From contig OW121744.1 in NCBI GenBank assembly GCA_933228675.1, positions 57,059,775-57,123,774 on the forward strand: a stretch of 64,000 bases of DNA, given 5' to 3'. The position numbers and the translations under genes are program-made. The stretch is from Stomorhina lunata. Lineage: Eukaryota > Arthropoda > Insecta > Diptera > Rhiniidae. Positions 10,785 to 22,375 of the stretch are shown here, in pieces; within the stretch, counting starts at the first letter, position 1; the number at the start of each line of letters is the position of its first letter. The notes below the pieces were generated by a model. The model saw only the letters and a list, made by a program, of their open reading frames with translations, ran no database searches and was not told where the DNA came from.

Positions 10785-11735
10785 AGACACTTTTCATTCT
10801 TCTACACTATTTCTTATATTCAATAATGACCTTATGTCAAACTTCCAATCCTATCTACTATTTTGCAGATGGCAGTAACAGATGTCATTCATATTCATTC
10901 AATCATATACCCAGAATTTTACAGACGTAAGACTCAATGTTTTAAATTGGACGTTCTTGATGTTCTCGGAATGTGAATTAAATGTGATGTTCGTTGGACA
11001 AAGTACATTTTTCATGTGTCAAAAGAAGCATTTCTAAAACGATGTAGGACATCACTATAACTAATCTTCTGAATATTTACACAATCCGAACGATGTGAAC
11101 CGCTGTTGTATAGCAGGTAAGTCATCCGCCTAGCATACCAGAGATCCCATGTTCGATCCCTTTCATTGAGTCTAAGAATAGAATCGGATGCAGCTCATTT
11201 TCTGAGAGAAGTACCACTTGTTCCAATTGGAATGTTGTTGTGGAAATAATTATTATAAACATATTATATATTAATAACCGTACGAAAATAGAATATAACT
11301 CTCATATATGGGCCAGGGCTTCAAAGTCTATTTTGAAGTTTCTCGATCGTGTAAAAGAGCGGGCGAAAGTTCTCATTGGTGACATTACGGTACCCTACTC
11401 TTTTGATTCACTGTTCTATCGGTACTATTTCGGATTTAGCTCTAACGAATTTAGGGATCTCGTCCCCGAAGCGAACAAATTTTAGCGCACCAGCCGTCAA
11501 TCCGTTAGATCATATCAGTATGTTTTAAATATGCCACTTGAATGAACAAGAAATAAAGTAAGTATATGGAATTCGCTTTCTGCAGAAGTTTTTCCTGACA
11601 GTTGCAAAATTCAAATATAATGTTTAAAAACACTACTCCCTCTATCCTCCTTACTACAACACATTTTCCTAGTTCCAATGCATAGCATAAGTAGGGGTCA
11701 TCCAGTGATTGCCTGCCCTAGTTACAAAAAAAAAA
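10785..11735 (+). pseudogene. Jockey-like LINE, RT palm to 3' end, copy B, split by a SINE
   Basis: Plus-strand reading begins with SPTLF-like coding (about 10800), passes a YFADGS catalytic box (about 10858, second Asp changed to Gly) and HSYSFNH, then LDVLGM-like and cysteine-poor thumb segments. It is interrupted at 11094-11275 by a SINE and resumes with TKIEYNSHIWARASKSILKF (11295 on), DRVKERAKVLIGD and YRYYFGFSSNEFRDLVPE. The C-terminal IWNSL-AEVFPDS region is near 11560, and a poly-A run lies at about 11727-11739. It is the longest copy of this family here, yet not functional: stops, frameshifts and the altered catalytic box are all visible. Confidence 0.8.
11094..11275 (+). repeat. tRNA-derived SINE (family 1, short form)
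   Basis: The head matches a tRNA-Ala(AGC)-like sequence: A-box region TTGTATAGCAGG, anticodon-arm region CCGCCTAGCATACCAGAG and B box GTTCGATCCC. The tail contains CCACTTGTTCCAATTGGAAT followed by an AT-rich run. Compared with the copy at 56443-56749, about 130 bases of body are absent, the head joining the tail at a shared CCC. It interrupts LINE copy B. Flanking CCGAACGA and CCGTACGA could be an aged target duplication. Confidence 0.75.
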
Positions 11736-11739
11736 AATC

Positions 11740-12537
11740 AATGGATTCATACCTATATTCTACACCTCAAGACTGGAGCAGTTCTTTTACTTCGGAATTC
11801 ATATGATAACAGAAAGATTGGAAAAAGTACCGGCTAACGTTGGACAATACTTTGAGTAATGTTTCAAAGCATTATTTTTTTATTATAATAAAAGCATTTT
11901 TTTAAGCAAGAAAATCGAAATAATTAACTTTTAAACTCAATATTAGTCCCTTAATAGGTTAATGTTGACAGTCAGCTAATGGATCATACAAATTTTTTAA
12001 TTGAAAAATTAGGTTTTTATAAGGTTTGAGTTCATTATTAATTTTCAAATTATTAATTAAATGTAATAAAGATAAATTGTTTATCATCCCTACAATTTGA
12101 CAACTCGAATGAGGTCGAGGGCGCTTAGTGCTGATGACGTCCTTTGGCGGGACAGAAATTGCGATCCACTGATTGACGATTACAAATATTTTTTAGTTTT
12201 TCTCTACAATATTACATTAAAATTTTTAAATTAATAATAAGGAGTAATGTAGGACATGTTGGATACCAAGCAATGGTTGCGATTGGTCTTAATTTGGCAA
12301 ACCCAGACTTATCATGGTCCATCCCTTATCTCAACTGTGGACACTGACCTCCTAGTGGCATCACCTTTTTAGCTTCCTTAACACTCGTTAAAGTAGTGAG
12401 CGTACAAAAGCCGCAAGTTCTTCCATGATAACTATTAAAATATGAGTTAAGGCGTCGGGATAGTCACTCGCTCCTAGAAAAAACAATTACTATGAAAAAG
12501 CTAAAATTATAATAATAAAAACGGACAGCGTAATCTA
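11740..12537. other. Intergenic DNA, nothing firm
   Basis: The less AT-rich stretch 12110-12440 may be an old transposon remnant, but I recognise no domain in it. Confidence 0.4.
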
Positions 12538-12642
12538 AGAAAAGGACGTCCGAAACTTCGATTGAGAGACCAAGTTGAAGAAAATCTTTCAAAGCTTGGA
12601 ATACGAAATTGGAGAATAGCGCAGAAGATCGAAGCGCATTGA
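12538..12642 (+). pseudogene. C-terminal remnant of an RTE-type endonuclease/reverse transcriptase
   Basis: Thirty-four codons and a stop read RKGRPKLRLRDQVEENL, then SKLGIRNWRIAQKIEAH. The GRP-LR-RDQVEE-L-KLGIRNWR-A pattern is the well-known end of many insect RTE-type LINE proteins. Only this tail survives, with no recognisable RT upstream. The sequence just downstream (about 12655-12710) recurs at 14517 and 14725. Confidence 0.6.
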
Positions 12643-14450
12643 ATTCTAAAACATAATCAGCCTTTGATCTTAACAGGTTGTAAATAGGTATAGGCCATTT
12701 AAGTAAGTATTCAAGCCTGATTAAAGCCTATTTTTTAAATAATTCAGTAAAAAGTTACAATAATTTATTTTCAAATTTTCATATTTCCGAGCTTCATGGT
12801 CCTATAACTCCCAAAACATTAGCTACTGGCCAAAGAAGAGATTTTAAAAGAAAGAAGTTTAAATATCTTTGATCTACAGCTGTTCTCAAACTTGTTCAGA
12901 TTGAATTTAATTGAATATTTAGGTTTCAAAGCCGAAATTTGAAAATCCTTGCTTTTTAAGAAAAAACATCTTTAATTTGAGTCCTTCCTTCATTCGAATC
13001 AACTTCCAAAATTTAAAAATTAAGGTTCTCATGCCTATAAGAACAATTTCCCTATTATATTTTTCATCTCTTTCCACTGTGTCTTCGTTGTTAGTATGTG
13101 CTTTATCGGTTGTTTCTTTTATTCAAACATTCTGTTTTATTTATTTTTATTTTGTTGTTTTTATTTCTTTTTCTTTGTTGTTCAATGAAAACAATAACAA
13201 AATACATAAATAAAATAAAAAGCAAAAACAAACACACAAACTCAAATTCAAATACAATAAAATAAAACCTTGGGGATGAATAAAGGACATTAGAGTTGGA
13301 TTATGATGAATCGTTTTGTTGGTCGTTTTATTTATTTGATTTTGACATTTAATTATAAATATACAAAAGAAAACAAATATTGTGTTTATTTAGTGGTTAA
13401 ATATGAAACATTTCATATTTTTTTTCTATTCACATAAATTTTTTTCTAATATTTAGTTAAAAATTATTTAACACTTATTTATCTTGTCCCCTTGTTTTGG
13501 GGATTTTTCTTTATGCGTTTTTAGTTAACAGATATTTACTTTTTTCATTAGAACATTTTGTTAAATGTTGGTATTTTTTTTGCTTCCTTGATTTTCTTTG
13601 TTTTAATAATTAACATTTATTTTCACTTTTATTATTTTCTCATTTCATTTTATTTTTACACTAATTAACTTTTGCTTTGTATTTACAAAATAAATACACA
13701 ATATGAATAATTCTTTATTAATTTTTATATTCCATATTTTCTTTCTAAATTAATTTAGTATTTTTTCTGTACCACTTCTTTCTTCTTCACCCACTTCTCA
13801 ATGATGATGATGTTGGTTGATCCACTCATCCACTTTCGCGCACATACAATAAACGACTGACTGGAGTGTGTGACTTTGTTTTTTTTTTCATTCGTAGAGA
13901 TTTGAGACGTTCATTTGTATTTGAACTGAAGATTTCTTTGGACAATCGATTTTTATCGCAAAAAAAAATTTTTTCTCCACTGACTTATGTTTTTTTCTTT
14001 TTATTAGTTGTTTCGTAAGATTTTTTGTTGTTTTTCTTTTGTAAAATATAAAGATTTTTGTTAGCAATTTTTCGGTTTTATATTTGTTTTAATTATTAAG
14101 TTAATTTTTGCAAATTTTTTAACAAAAATAAATTTTTTCCAGTCAGCAGGTAGAAAAACACTTGATACGAGTCGCCATGTTTGTTAATTACTGACAAGGT
14201 TGATTACGAAATGTACTTTTTGTTGACAATGAGTTGGCAACGCAGGCGGTTAAGATGCCAGATGGTATAAGAATGAGTAAATAAACTGTTTTATCGACTT
14301 AAAGTCTCAAGAATATAGATAATTTTAGAATTTCCTGTTTATCGCTAAACAAGTGGTGATAAGCAGAGCACTGTGGGATAAAATTGTTACATATAAGATT
14401 GAAATTTATCAAAAATTAAATATTATACACATAATTTTAAAAAAGTAAAA
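12643..14450. other. T-rich intergenic DNA, nothing recognised
   Basis: Long low-complexity T- and A-rich DNA. The 78-codon open stretch at 12977-13213 is hydrophobic only because of T runs. The segment 13780-13920 is less AT-rich but shows no gene signal I can defend. Confidence 0.4.
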
Positions 14451-14880
14451 AATAGACGACCAAACCGGACCATTTGATACTTTTAACTAAAAATATGCTA
14501 AAATAAGCTCTGCCTTTGACCTTAACAGGTTGTAAATGTAGACCATTTAAGTAAGTATTCTAATTTCAAAACCTTGCTATGTTTTTATGTCTTTTCATTC
14601 TAAAAACTTTGGATTGAAGCTTAACAAATTTATACGTTTTTTTCAATTCTTAGAGAAAGACATAAAAAATAGAAGACCAAACCGGACCATTTGATACTTT
14701 CAACTAAAAATATGCTCTTCCTTTGACCTTAACAGGTTTTAAATGTAGACCATTTAAGTAAGCATTCTTATTTCAAAACCTTGTTATGTTTTTATTTCTT
14801 TTTATTCTAAAAACCTCGGATTGAAGTTTAACAAATTTATAAGTTTTTTTCAATTCTTAGAGACAAACATATAGTTTTAA
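14451..14880 (+). repeat. Two-unit direct repeat, period 217 bp
   Basis: A unit starting AATAGACGACCAAACCGGAC at 14451 recurs at 14668 as AATAGAAGACCAAACCGGAC, with high identity along its length. Both units contain TTTGACCTTAACAGGTT and CCATTTAAGTAAG, which also occur once at 12660-12712. Non-coding. Confidence 0.75.
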
Positions 14881-15254
14881 TTTTCTGAGTTAAAAACAAA
14901 CAAAAAAATTTTTGATAGCACACTAAATTTTTTGGGGTTCTATTAAGGGAGATTAGTGGATGTAAAATCCGTTATTGATTTTTTTATAAAAATTTCTAAA
15001 ATTAATTTGAAAACCATTTTATTTTTATTAGTTTTATGTTGATTTTGACACAACTTATATATTTTCATGTGTTCTGTCGTTTCATGGTATTATGGTAATT
15101 AATATATGACTTCACACTAAGAAATAATGCAATTATGCAAGTGAAAAAAGTAATATTTTTTTATTTTTTTAACCGCGATTTTCGCGAAATTTGACAAAAT
15201 GTGAGTCTTAGGGAAATTCTGCTGCCTTAACTTATGGACAAATTTAATTAAAAA

Positions 15255-17870
15255 CAAGTAAGAGTGGTATATTCGGCTTTGCCGAATCTTGGATACCCTT
15301 CACCAATGGTGTTCCAAAAGTACTTAATGTAATTCGTAGCAATATTTGGTTATACTAGTATTATATGCAAAGAGTCTTTAAAATTAAGAGTCGGAAAACG
15401 AAAACCTTTTCGGTGGCGTCATCATCTAGAATAGTTATGCACCCAAAGGTTAGGTTGGGCAGGTGGCTGATGTCTAGGGAAGCTTCACTTGGGTTCTAAA
15501 GTGGTCCCTTTGTGAAAGATAATGATTACTAGACTACAAGTAGAGAATGCAGAGAATGCCAGCCAGTAGCTTCGAAATAAAATAGACACATATTTTACGA
15601 ACATTTAATAAAGTTCGATAGACCAGATAAACCATGCAGAAAAGATGCTTCAAAATGTAGATGCCCTTAGATTTGCAATAGCACATCGATTTGATGAAGT
15701 TTAAGTATTCTGACATGCAACCCAAAATCGCTGTGCCCAGTGAGGGTTGTGCACTTTAATTCGTACGAATTATCCAACTAGTAAAAGTTCTTGATTAGTT
15801 ATGTAAAACTCTGAAGTTAGCGGACTGATTTAGGTCAAAGCTTTAACAATGATTGTCAATGTATACAAGCCTTAAAATTATAGGGTATACACTCCTAGTT
15901 TTAGATACATACGTGAAATATATAGCTTTTGAATGGTTGGTTATCAGCTTTGTCGGAAAAGTTTACTTATTAATTTGAAATTAGTTAATTAATTAAAATG
16001 AACACTTCATCAATAATATTTGGGATGTATAGTTCTTTCGATCTGTCCGATGGATGTTTGGAAAGTTTTGCTCTAGTTCTTTGTGCAATTTTAATGTGAT
16101 TTAATTTATCAGCATTAAATCGATTCCCGGTCGGGTTTATATGGGAGATTTCACTAAATGTGAATAGAGCTCGCCCATTTTCAATATCGAACTTTTCAAG
16201 AGATCAGAAATACTTTTGTCAAATGTTGTCCCTCTAGAAAGTTTATTTTAGGCGCTATTGTCCTGAATATCAATATTGTACAACGTCTTTATACAAAATG
16301 TCATCATCGTATCTATTATAATTTGTCATTTATTAGCTACTAAGAGATTGCCTTAGGCGAAGTTATACGGGATCAATTGTCAAACGTGAACGGATTTCTC
16401 CCAATTGCAATTAAAAAATTTAAATTTTTGTTGTTGTGTGAGATACTTACATACATATGTAGGTTTTGAACGGATATCATGTAATTAGCTGCATTTTTGT
16501 ACTTCCTAGGAAGATTACCTATAATTTGATATATAATACATTCTCAAATGTTATCATAATGTTCAAAAGTCAGACACAAAATTAAGATAAATGCAGTGTG
16601 TCTGTCTGCTAAAACCAGATTTGTGGAGCTCCTGAATTGTCCCACCCTGAATTTCAACATTGTCGATCAAAACACCATCGCTTAAACGCTTAATTATATC
16701 TACCACAAATTACAGAATGCATCAGGATTTAGATAATCCCCTGCGAAGGACGCTATTAAACTTCATCAAAATAAACATCTGAGATATCGACAAAACAGGA
16801 GCTCCAAAAACTTGACTACAACAGAAAAATGGACAGATTGGTAGACGGACGAACATGTAGACGGACGGACAAACAAACAGACGGACGGACGGGCAAACAA
16901 ACAGATGGACGGACAGAGGGACGAAGGTCGCGAAATCGATTCTTGTGCCGATTCTGAGTTGATCGGTACAATTTGAATGGTATTCATAATCAGATTTGTG
17001 GAGTATATATATCAGATTTTAGAAAATCTTCCCATAAAGAACGATGTCAAATTTAATCACAATCGGTCCATAAACACCTGAGATATCGCTGAAACAATAC
17101 TTACAAAATGTAAACAAAATTTCTTAGACACGTACTTTGGGCAATTTGCTGTACATCAAATGTAGTGTTATGGCGATATCTCAATTGTTTATAGACCGCT
17201 TTTGATAAAATTTAATAACGTGCTTGGTGGGGGAATTTCCTAAAATCTGATATAAAATTTATGTAGGTCCGTACTAAAGGAGGATAGTTTTTCCTATTTC
17301 TGCATTTAATTTTTTCAACAAACATTCTCTAATGTGTACTTTGGGCAATTTGCGATACATCAAATTCAGTGTTTTGGCGATATCTCAGTTGTTTATGGAC
17401 CGATTTTGATAAAATTTTACAGAGTGCTTTGGGAAAATATTTCCTACAATCTGATATATAACATATTATCACATGTACACCAGGAGTATCTTTTTTCTCT
17501 TGTTATTTAAAAGTGGGTTTCAATCAAAAATTTTAAAATTTTCGTCTAATTTTTGGTATTTTTCCGATATTTTCGGTGTTTATAAACCGATTTTAATGAA
17601 ATTTAATAGCGTTCATTGCGGGAGAATTTCCCAAAATCTGATATATAATTTATGTAAGTCCATCCTCCAGGGGCTTCAGAAACTTGATTTCAACAGACAG
17701 ACAGACAGACGGACGGACAGACAGACAGACGGACATCGCTTAATCGATTCTCCTCCCGATTCTGAGTCGATCGGTATAATTTTTATGGGGTCTACGATCA
17801 CTAATAAAAAAAATACAAACGGAATCACAAACTTATAATACCCTTTCACCTATTGGTGAAGGGTATAAAA
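15255..17870 (+). mobile_element. Composite mini-me/DINE-1-like (Helentron-type) non-autonomous element
   Basis: The 5' end begins ACAAGTAAGAGTGGTATATT and carries a hairpin (TTCGGC, loop, GCCGAA), then ATACCCTTCACCAATGG. The 3' end is an inverted CCCTTTCACC-tat-TGGTGAAGGG hairpin followed by TATAAAA. Two (GAC/GACG)n tracts of the GTCY type lie at about 16835-16925 and 17692-17737. The interior repeats phrases such as CGATATCTCA and TTTATGGACCGATTTTGAT several times, suggesting internal duplication or two merged elements. Structure and microsatellite match the mini-me/DINE-1 class of dipterans, now regarded as Helentron-derived. That class assignment is inference, because no Rep/helicase is present. 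Confidence 0.65.
15447..15760 (-). repeat. Retrotransposon 3'-end-like insertion
   Basis: An AGGTTAGGTTGGGC edge is followed by sequence resembling, in reverse orientation, the 3' UTR end of the retrotransposon at 35047 (GGTCC, TTTGTGA, AGGT spacing). It interrupts the surrounding mini-me-like element. The boundary at 15760 is approximate. Confidence 0.4.
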
Positions 17871-19329
17871 ATTGTTTTATTTAAATATAAGTTTTAAAAG
17901 GTGCATAAAGATATGCAAGATATAAAATTCTTATTTGGTCCATCAAATCGTTAATCCTTATAATGTTTTAGTGCGCTTCAGACCTAAGTTAAAGCTTTAT
18001 TAAAGAATAGTTTTAAGACCATTCCTGATCAATTTTGCTTTAATAAAATATTTTTAGATAAAACCTTCGCGTTCTCAGCTAATAACGATATGTTTGATAA
18101 ACTTTTTATGCAAATCGGTTATAAATGTCATCGCTTTCATGCCTTATGTGATTTTGCCTCAATTTGCTATCTAAAACCTTTAAAAGCAAAATGCACTTTA
18201 TTGCACGATTTTCAAAAACTTCATAAAATTTTAGCAAAAAATGACTTTTTGTGCGCTTTAAATGCCAAAAAACTCGGTTTACGCAGTAGTTTGGAAATTT
18301 TGATAATTATTTGCGAGTGTGCTCCACGAAAAACCGGTATTTTGAAAAAGTGGCGGAAGCGAGCTCCAAATTTTGTCTGCCATTAAGTAGTATTAGAAGT
18401 GATGTAATTAAAATTTAGAGGGTAATGGATTCATTCCCCAGGTGTGGTGTATATTTCGTAGAACAACGGCTTGGGCCCAAATGTTGAAACAAATCAAGAT
18501 AGAAGACGAAATATGAACTACAAGCTGAATATTTTTTGAAACCAAGAGGACTTAACTACAATACAAATTTTAAGCAAATGATTAAACCGTTTGTTTTTAG
18601 TGACCGTGTGCACAAAAAATTGTGTGGATAGATGTATTTTGCGTTGCTGTATCATAATCAATCAAAAAATCAATTTTTGTGTTACGCCCTTTTGCATTTC
18701 AGATGACGATATAAAACTTAAACTCATAAACATAAAAAAGAGTTTTGTTGGTTTTCCAAAACGGATCTTAAAAGATATAAGCCATTGAAATAGTCTATCA
18801 TGTTATAAAAATTTAAAAAGTTAACTCTAAGTTTCCAATTTTTCTAATTGCTATCATAAATTCTTTGTGTAAATGATATTTACATTCCAAATACCATAAA
18901 AATTGCTTAACTCACTTAGGGGAGATTGGCGCATAAAAAAAAACAAACAATCTAATCTATTCCTTATCACTTTCCTTAGATACAAATTTACCCGGAATTT
19001 CCATTGAGACATTGCTTTGCAATGATACTGCAAATCTTAGGATCACGTAGTCTTAAGTTTTTTGGGCTTTAGTTTATCGTCTGACGATCGCAATATTTTA
19101 TTTGTTTTCTCAGTAAAACCGGTTTTTCAGAAATGCCAATAGTTTCCATATAAATTTTATCAAATTTCCCGAAGCCTTTTCTTCAAAGGTTAAAGAACCA
19201 GGTCCCGGGTATACGATATAATACAAGTCTCGAAGGAAAGCTTCGAATTACGAGTACAATGGTTTATTATTGTAGAATTTTAATTGTTAAATAGATGTGA
19301 CTCCTATGACAGTGCAAAGTCATTTGTAT
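17871..19329. other. Intergenic DNA with one unrecognised 98-codon frame
   Basis: A plus-strand frame at 18090-18386 (98 codons, Cys- and Lys-rich, starting MFDKLFMQIGYKCHRF) has a more protein-like composition than its surroundings, but no domain, splice context or paralogue here supports it. The rest is AT-rich and featureless. Confidence 0.3.
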
Positions 19330-19590
19330 CATTATATGAGAACTAGAGTCAAATGTTGACCGATTTAACCAAAATGTTGGTTCATTATTCGGTACCACCA
19401 GTAGGTTTCAATTTCCGGAATTGGAATTTTAACCACAAATATCAGTATATTTTTATGAACTTAAAACAAATGTTGCTTATACAAACAAAAATCACTGCAT
19501 CAAATTTCGTTGGAATCGGCAAACATTTAACCATTGCCTCCATACTACATATCGTTGGTCTCATATAGAAAGGCCCTAATAGGAGAAGGT
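19330..19590 (+). repeat. Interior fragment of a mini-me-like element (B type)
   Basis: The phrases AACTAGAGTCAAATGTTGAC, CCACAAATATCAGTAT and ATCACTGCATCAAATTTCGT match, with changes, the interior of the elements at 36951-37863 and 59773-60475. Termini are missing. Part (about 19550-19580) also matches 48126-48153 in reverse orientation. Confidence 0.55.
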
Positions 19591-19759
19591 ACAAACAGAT
19601 CTAAAACTGTAGTTAAAATATGTTTTCGTTTTTTTAAATGCAGATTATTATTAAAACGAACGACGAATTTGGTTTTCAAAACTAGTTTATTTTTGAATAC
19701 ATAAAAAACCAAATCGAGATAGGGCTCTTTTCAGTCTCATTTTAGAGCACAAATGTAAC

Positions 19760-20484
19760 TTAGGGCTTTTTTCCGTAGTGAATGTTTTCTAAAGAAAAGC
19801 TTTTCATAGCGAAAGTTTTTTTTTATAGGAAAGCCTTCGATAGCTAATGTTTTCTATAGGAAATCTTTCGATATGAAAGTTTTCTTTCTATGCTTTCCTA
19901 TAGAAACAAAAAATTCGATATTAAAATATTGATATCAAATGTTTTGAAAGTTTTATTTAGAAAGTCAAAAGTTTTCGATAGAAAATCATTCGATATCGAA
20001 AGATTATTATAGGAAGCCTTTCGACAACGAAAGTTTTATACAGGAAATCCTTAAATATTGGCAGTTTTATATTGGAAAGCTTTTGATGTAGAATAGTTTT
20101 AGTAGAAAGCTTTGAATATTAAAATTAACCTGCGATAGCTAATATTTTCTATACGAAATCTTTCGATATGAAAGTTTTCCTTCTATAGGAAAGTTTTCGA
20201 TAATAAAACATTGTTATTAAATGTTTTCAAAGTTTTACGCAGGATGTCAAAAGTTTTCTATAGAAAATCTTTCGATATCGAAAGATTATTAAAGGAAGCC
20301 TTTCGACATCGAAAGTTTTAAACAGGAAATCCTTAAATATTAGCAATTTTATATTGGAAACCTTTTTGATATAGAATATTTTTAGTATAAAGCTTTGGAT
20401 ATTAAAATTATTATAGATTTCCTAAAGGAATCTGTTGATTTAAAAAGTTTTCTATCCGAAATACTTTGAAGACAAAAGTTTTAT
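19760..20484. repeat. Degenerate tandem repeat of CTATAG/CGATAT-centred units with a 295-bp duplication
   Basis: Units of about 35-45 bp contain palindromic cores such as TTTCTATAGGAAA and TCTTTCGATATCGAAAGA. On top of this the block starting GATAGCTAATGTTTTC at 19839 is duplicated at 20134. The theme resembles the large satellite 2 kb to the right, but period and sequence differ. Confidence 0.7.
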
Positions 20485-20645
20485 ATAAGAAATCTTTTTT
20501 TTTCGTCTTTTTTTTATTTATTTGATCTTTATTTTCTAATGAACTAATAATAAATTAACAAATCTTAATTCCAAAATAAATTAATCATGAAAGTCCATTT
20601 ATGAACCACGTAATATTGTTCTTCAGTAGGATTACTCCCTTTTGA
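20485..20645 (-). repeat. Probable LINE 3' end inserted in the tandem repeat
   Basis: On the minus strand the segment ends with AATAAAGATCAAATAAATAAA and an A-rich run, like a polyadenylated LINE 3' end. It separates repeat units at 20460-20480 from those at 20640-20710. No coding part is present. Confidence 0.4.
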
Positions 20646-20739
20646 TATCGAAAGTTTTACATAGGAAATTTTTTTTATTGAAAGTTTTATATAGGAAATC
20701 TTTTTCATTAAAAGCTTTCGATTACACTGCTCTGCAAAA

Positions 20740-22375
20740 ATTCATTTTTTGTCTTTCCTTTCAATAAAACTATGCGGACTATATGGATCTTGATGCGCCA
20801 AACTCAAATCAAATTCAATCGCAATTACGCTTAGAAGCTAGAAGCGCAAAACCAGAAGTCTCGGGAGTTCAAAATCTATAATTAAATTTTCCGAATTATT
20901 AAGGGTACAAATAAGATAAGATAAGATTTTTTTCTGATAAGAAAATTAAAACAACATTTTATTATAAACTATATACTCTTGTTATATTGATATAAACTTT
21001 TATGAATAAAAAAAGTGGAAAAATTTTGCTTTTTTAAATATTCTTAAGAAAAACTACACTAAAAATAATATGCTAATTAAAAGATTGAGGCCCTATGCTC
21101 CACTGTCAAGGATAACAGAAGAATTAAAAGATTAATGGACAAATTTTGAACTTCCTTTAAAAGTTCTAAAGATACACTTGTAAAAGTATTTATAGAAAAA
21201 ATCGTTTATAGAATGTTTTTCTTCAACTAATATTACACAATTTGACTTATTCCTGGGCCAGTTTTTGAAAAAATCTGAAACAATCATAAACGAATTATAA
21301 AACTATAAAATTCTTATTGTAGAAACTTTTTATGAAAAATATGAATTAGAAACTTGTCAAAGCTATATTATTCGTTTATGAATTAGGGCGTAAATATATT
21401 ATTTATTATTTTCATCATATTTTTTCATAATTAAGAACTTATTCATTTAAATTAGATATTATTGTAACGGATCACCCTGCACTATCTTTGGCGCTTTAAT
21501 CTTAGAGTTGTGTTTTTATGAATTTCGGTGTTGCCAGACATAACATAAAGATGCCAGACAATAAAACACCAACATCAACTTAGACACTGTCTTACCAACA
21601 AGAGACAGAGTTATCAATTTTAAAAATGTTCATTTCCGGTTTTACTTATATGATTTGTTAATAAACAAAACGATAGTTTTTATTCTAATTTTTACAAATT
21701 TTTGACAAACTAGAATGCCTCTATTTCTTGCATGTGTCCCTGCTAAGATAAGAAACTTTCTCACAAATTACTATCACTATTAAGACCAGATGTATCTTAC
21801 TTGTGCCCGTCATGACATTGTCTGTTTGGAAGGTAAGCGGTTAGGCTGAAGGTATTGATGAATGACTTTTGCGGAATCTGTGTTGACGAAGAATCTAAAA
21901 TCATCTTGTTTATATTCAAAATTTGGGCGAACATTTGGAAAATAAAATTGTAGTTTTTCAACGTTTTTTTTTCGAAAATAAATAACAATTTTCTGTCATA
22001 AATGTTATAGATTAAACACCGGATAATCTATGACATTACAATGACAACAATAACATCAAAAAAATCTCACACCTCTTAAGGGGTAATTTGTGATTTTATT
22101 TATAAATAGATTTGCACAAGCCTCCAACTAATTCAATAATTTAATTCGTTTGCACGATATCACAAAACAGAGATACGTGATTTCGTTGACATAAATCAAA
22201 TTAATCAAAACAATATACGACTAAATTGAAAAAGAGATATAAATCTTAATAATGACACAGAAAATATTAACCCCAGTGATCTACAATTATTAAGATCAGT
22301 TTTATTTTGAATGTAATAGATTTAAAAGCGTCTGAAAAAACAACTTGTCCTAGTCACCCCCTAAAATTGAATTCT
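20740..22375. other. AT-rich DNA left of the satellite, nothing recognised
   Basis: Non-coding. The stretch at 21463-21720 starts TGTAACGGATCACCCTGC and is less AT-rich, which could be an LTR-like remnant, but I find no partner repeat or TA..CA boundary to support that. Confidence 0.4.

Noticed and set aside
16766..16987. Minus-strand frame rich in SVCLFVRPS repeats, and the plus-strand frame at 17473-17838 with a TDRRTDRQT tract
   Set aside because: Both are translations of the GACA/GACG microsatellite inside the mini-me-like element.
18090..18386. 98-codon plus-strand frame
   Set aside because: No domain, no family resemblance, no splice or promoter support. Frames of this length occur by chance in 64 kb, so I mention it only as unassigned.
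21463..21720. Solo LTR starting TGTAACGGATCACCC
   Set aside because: No matching second LTR, no defined end and no flanking duplication found.
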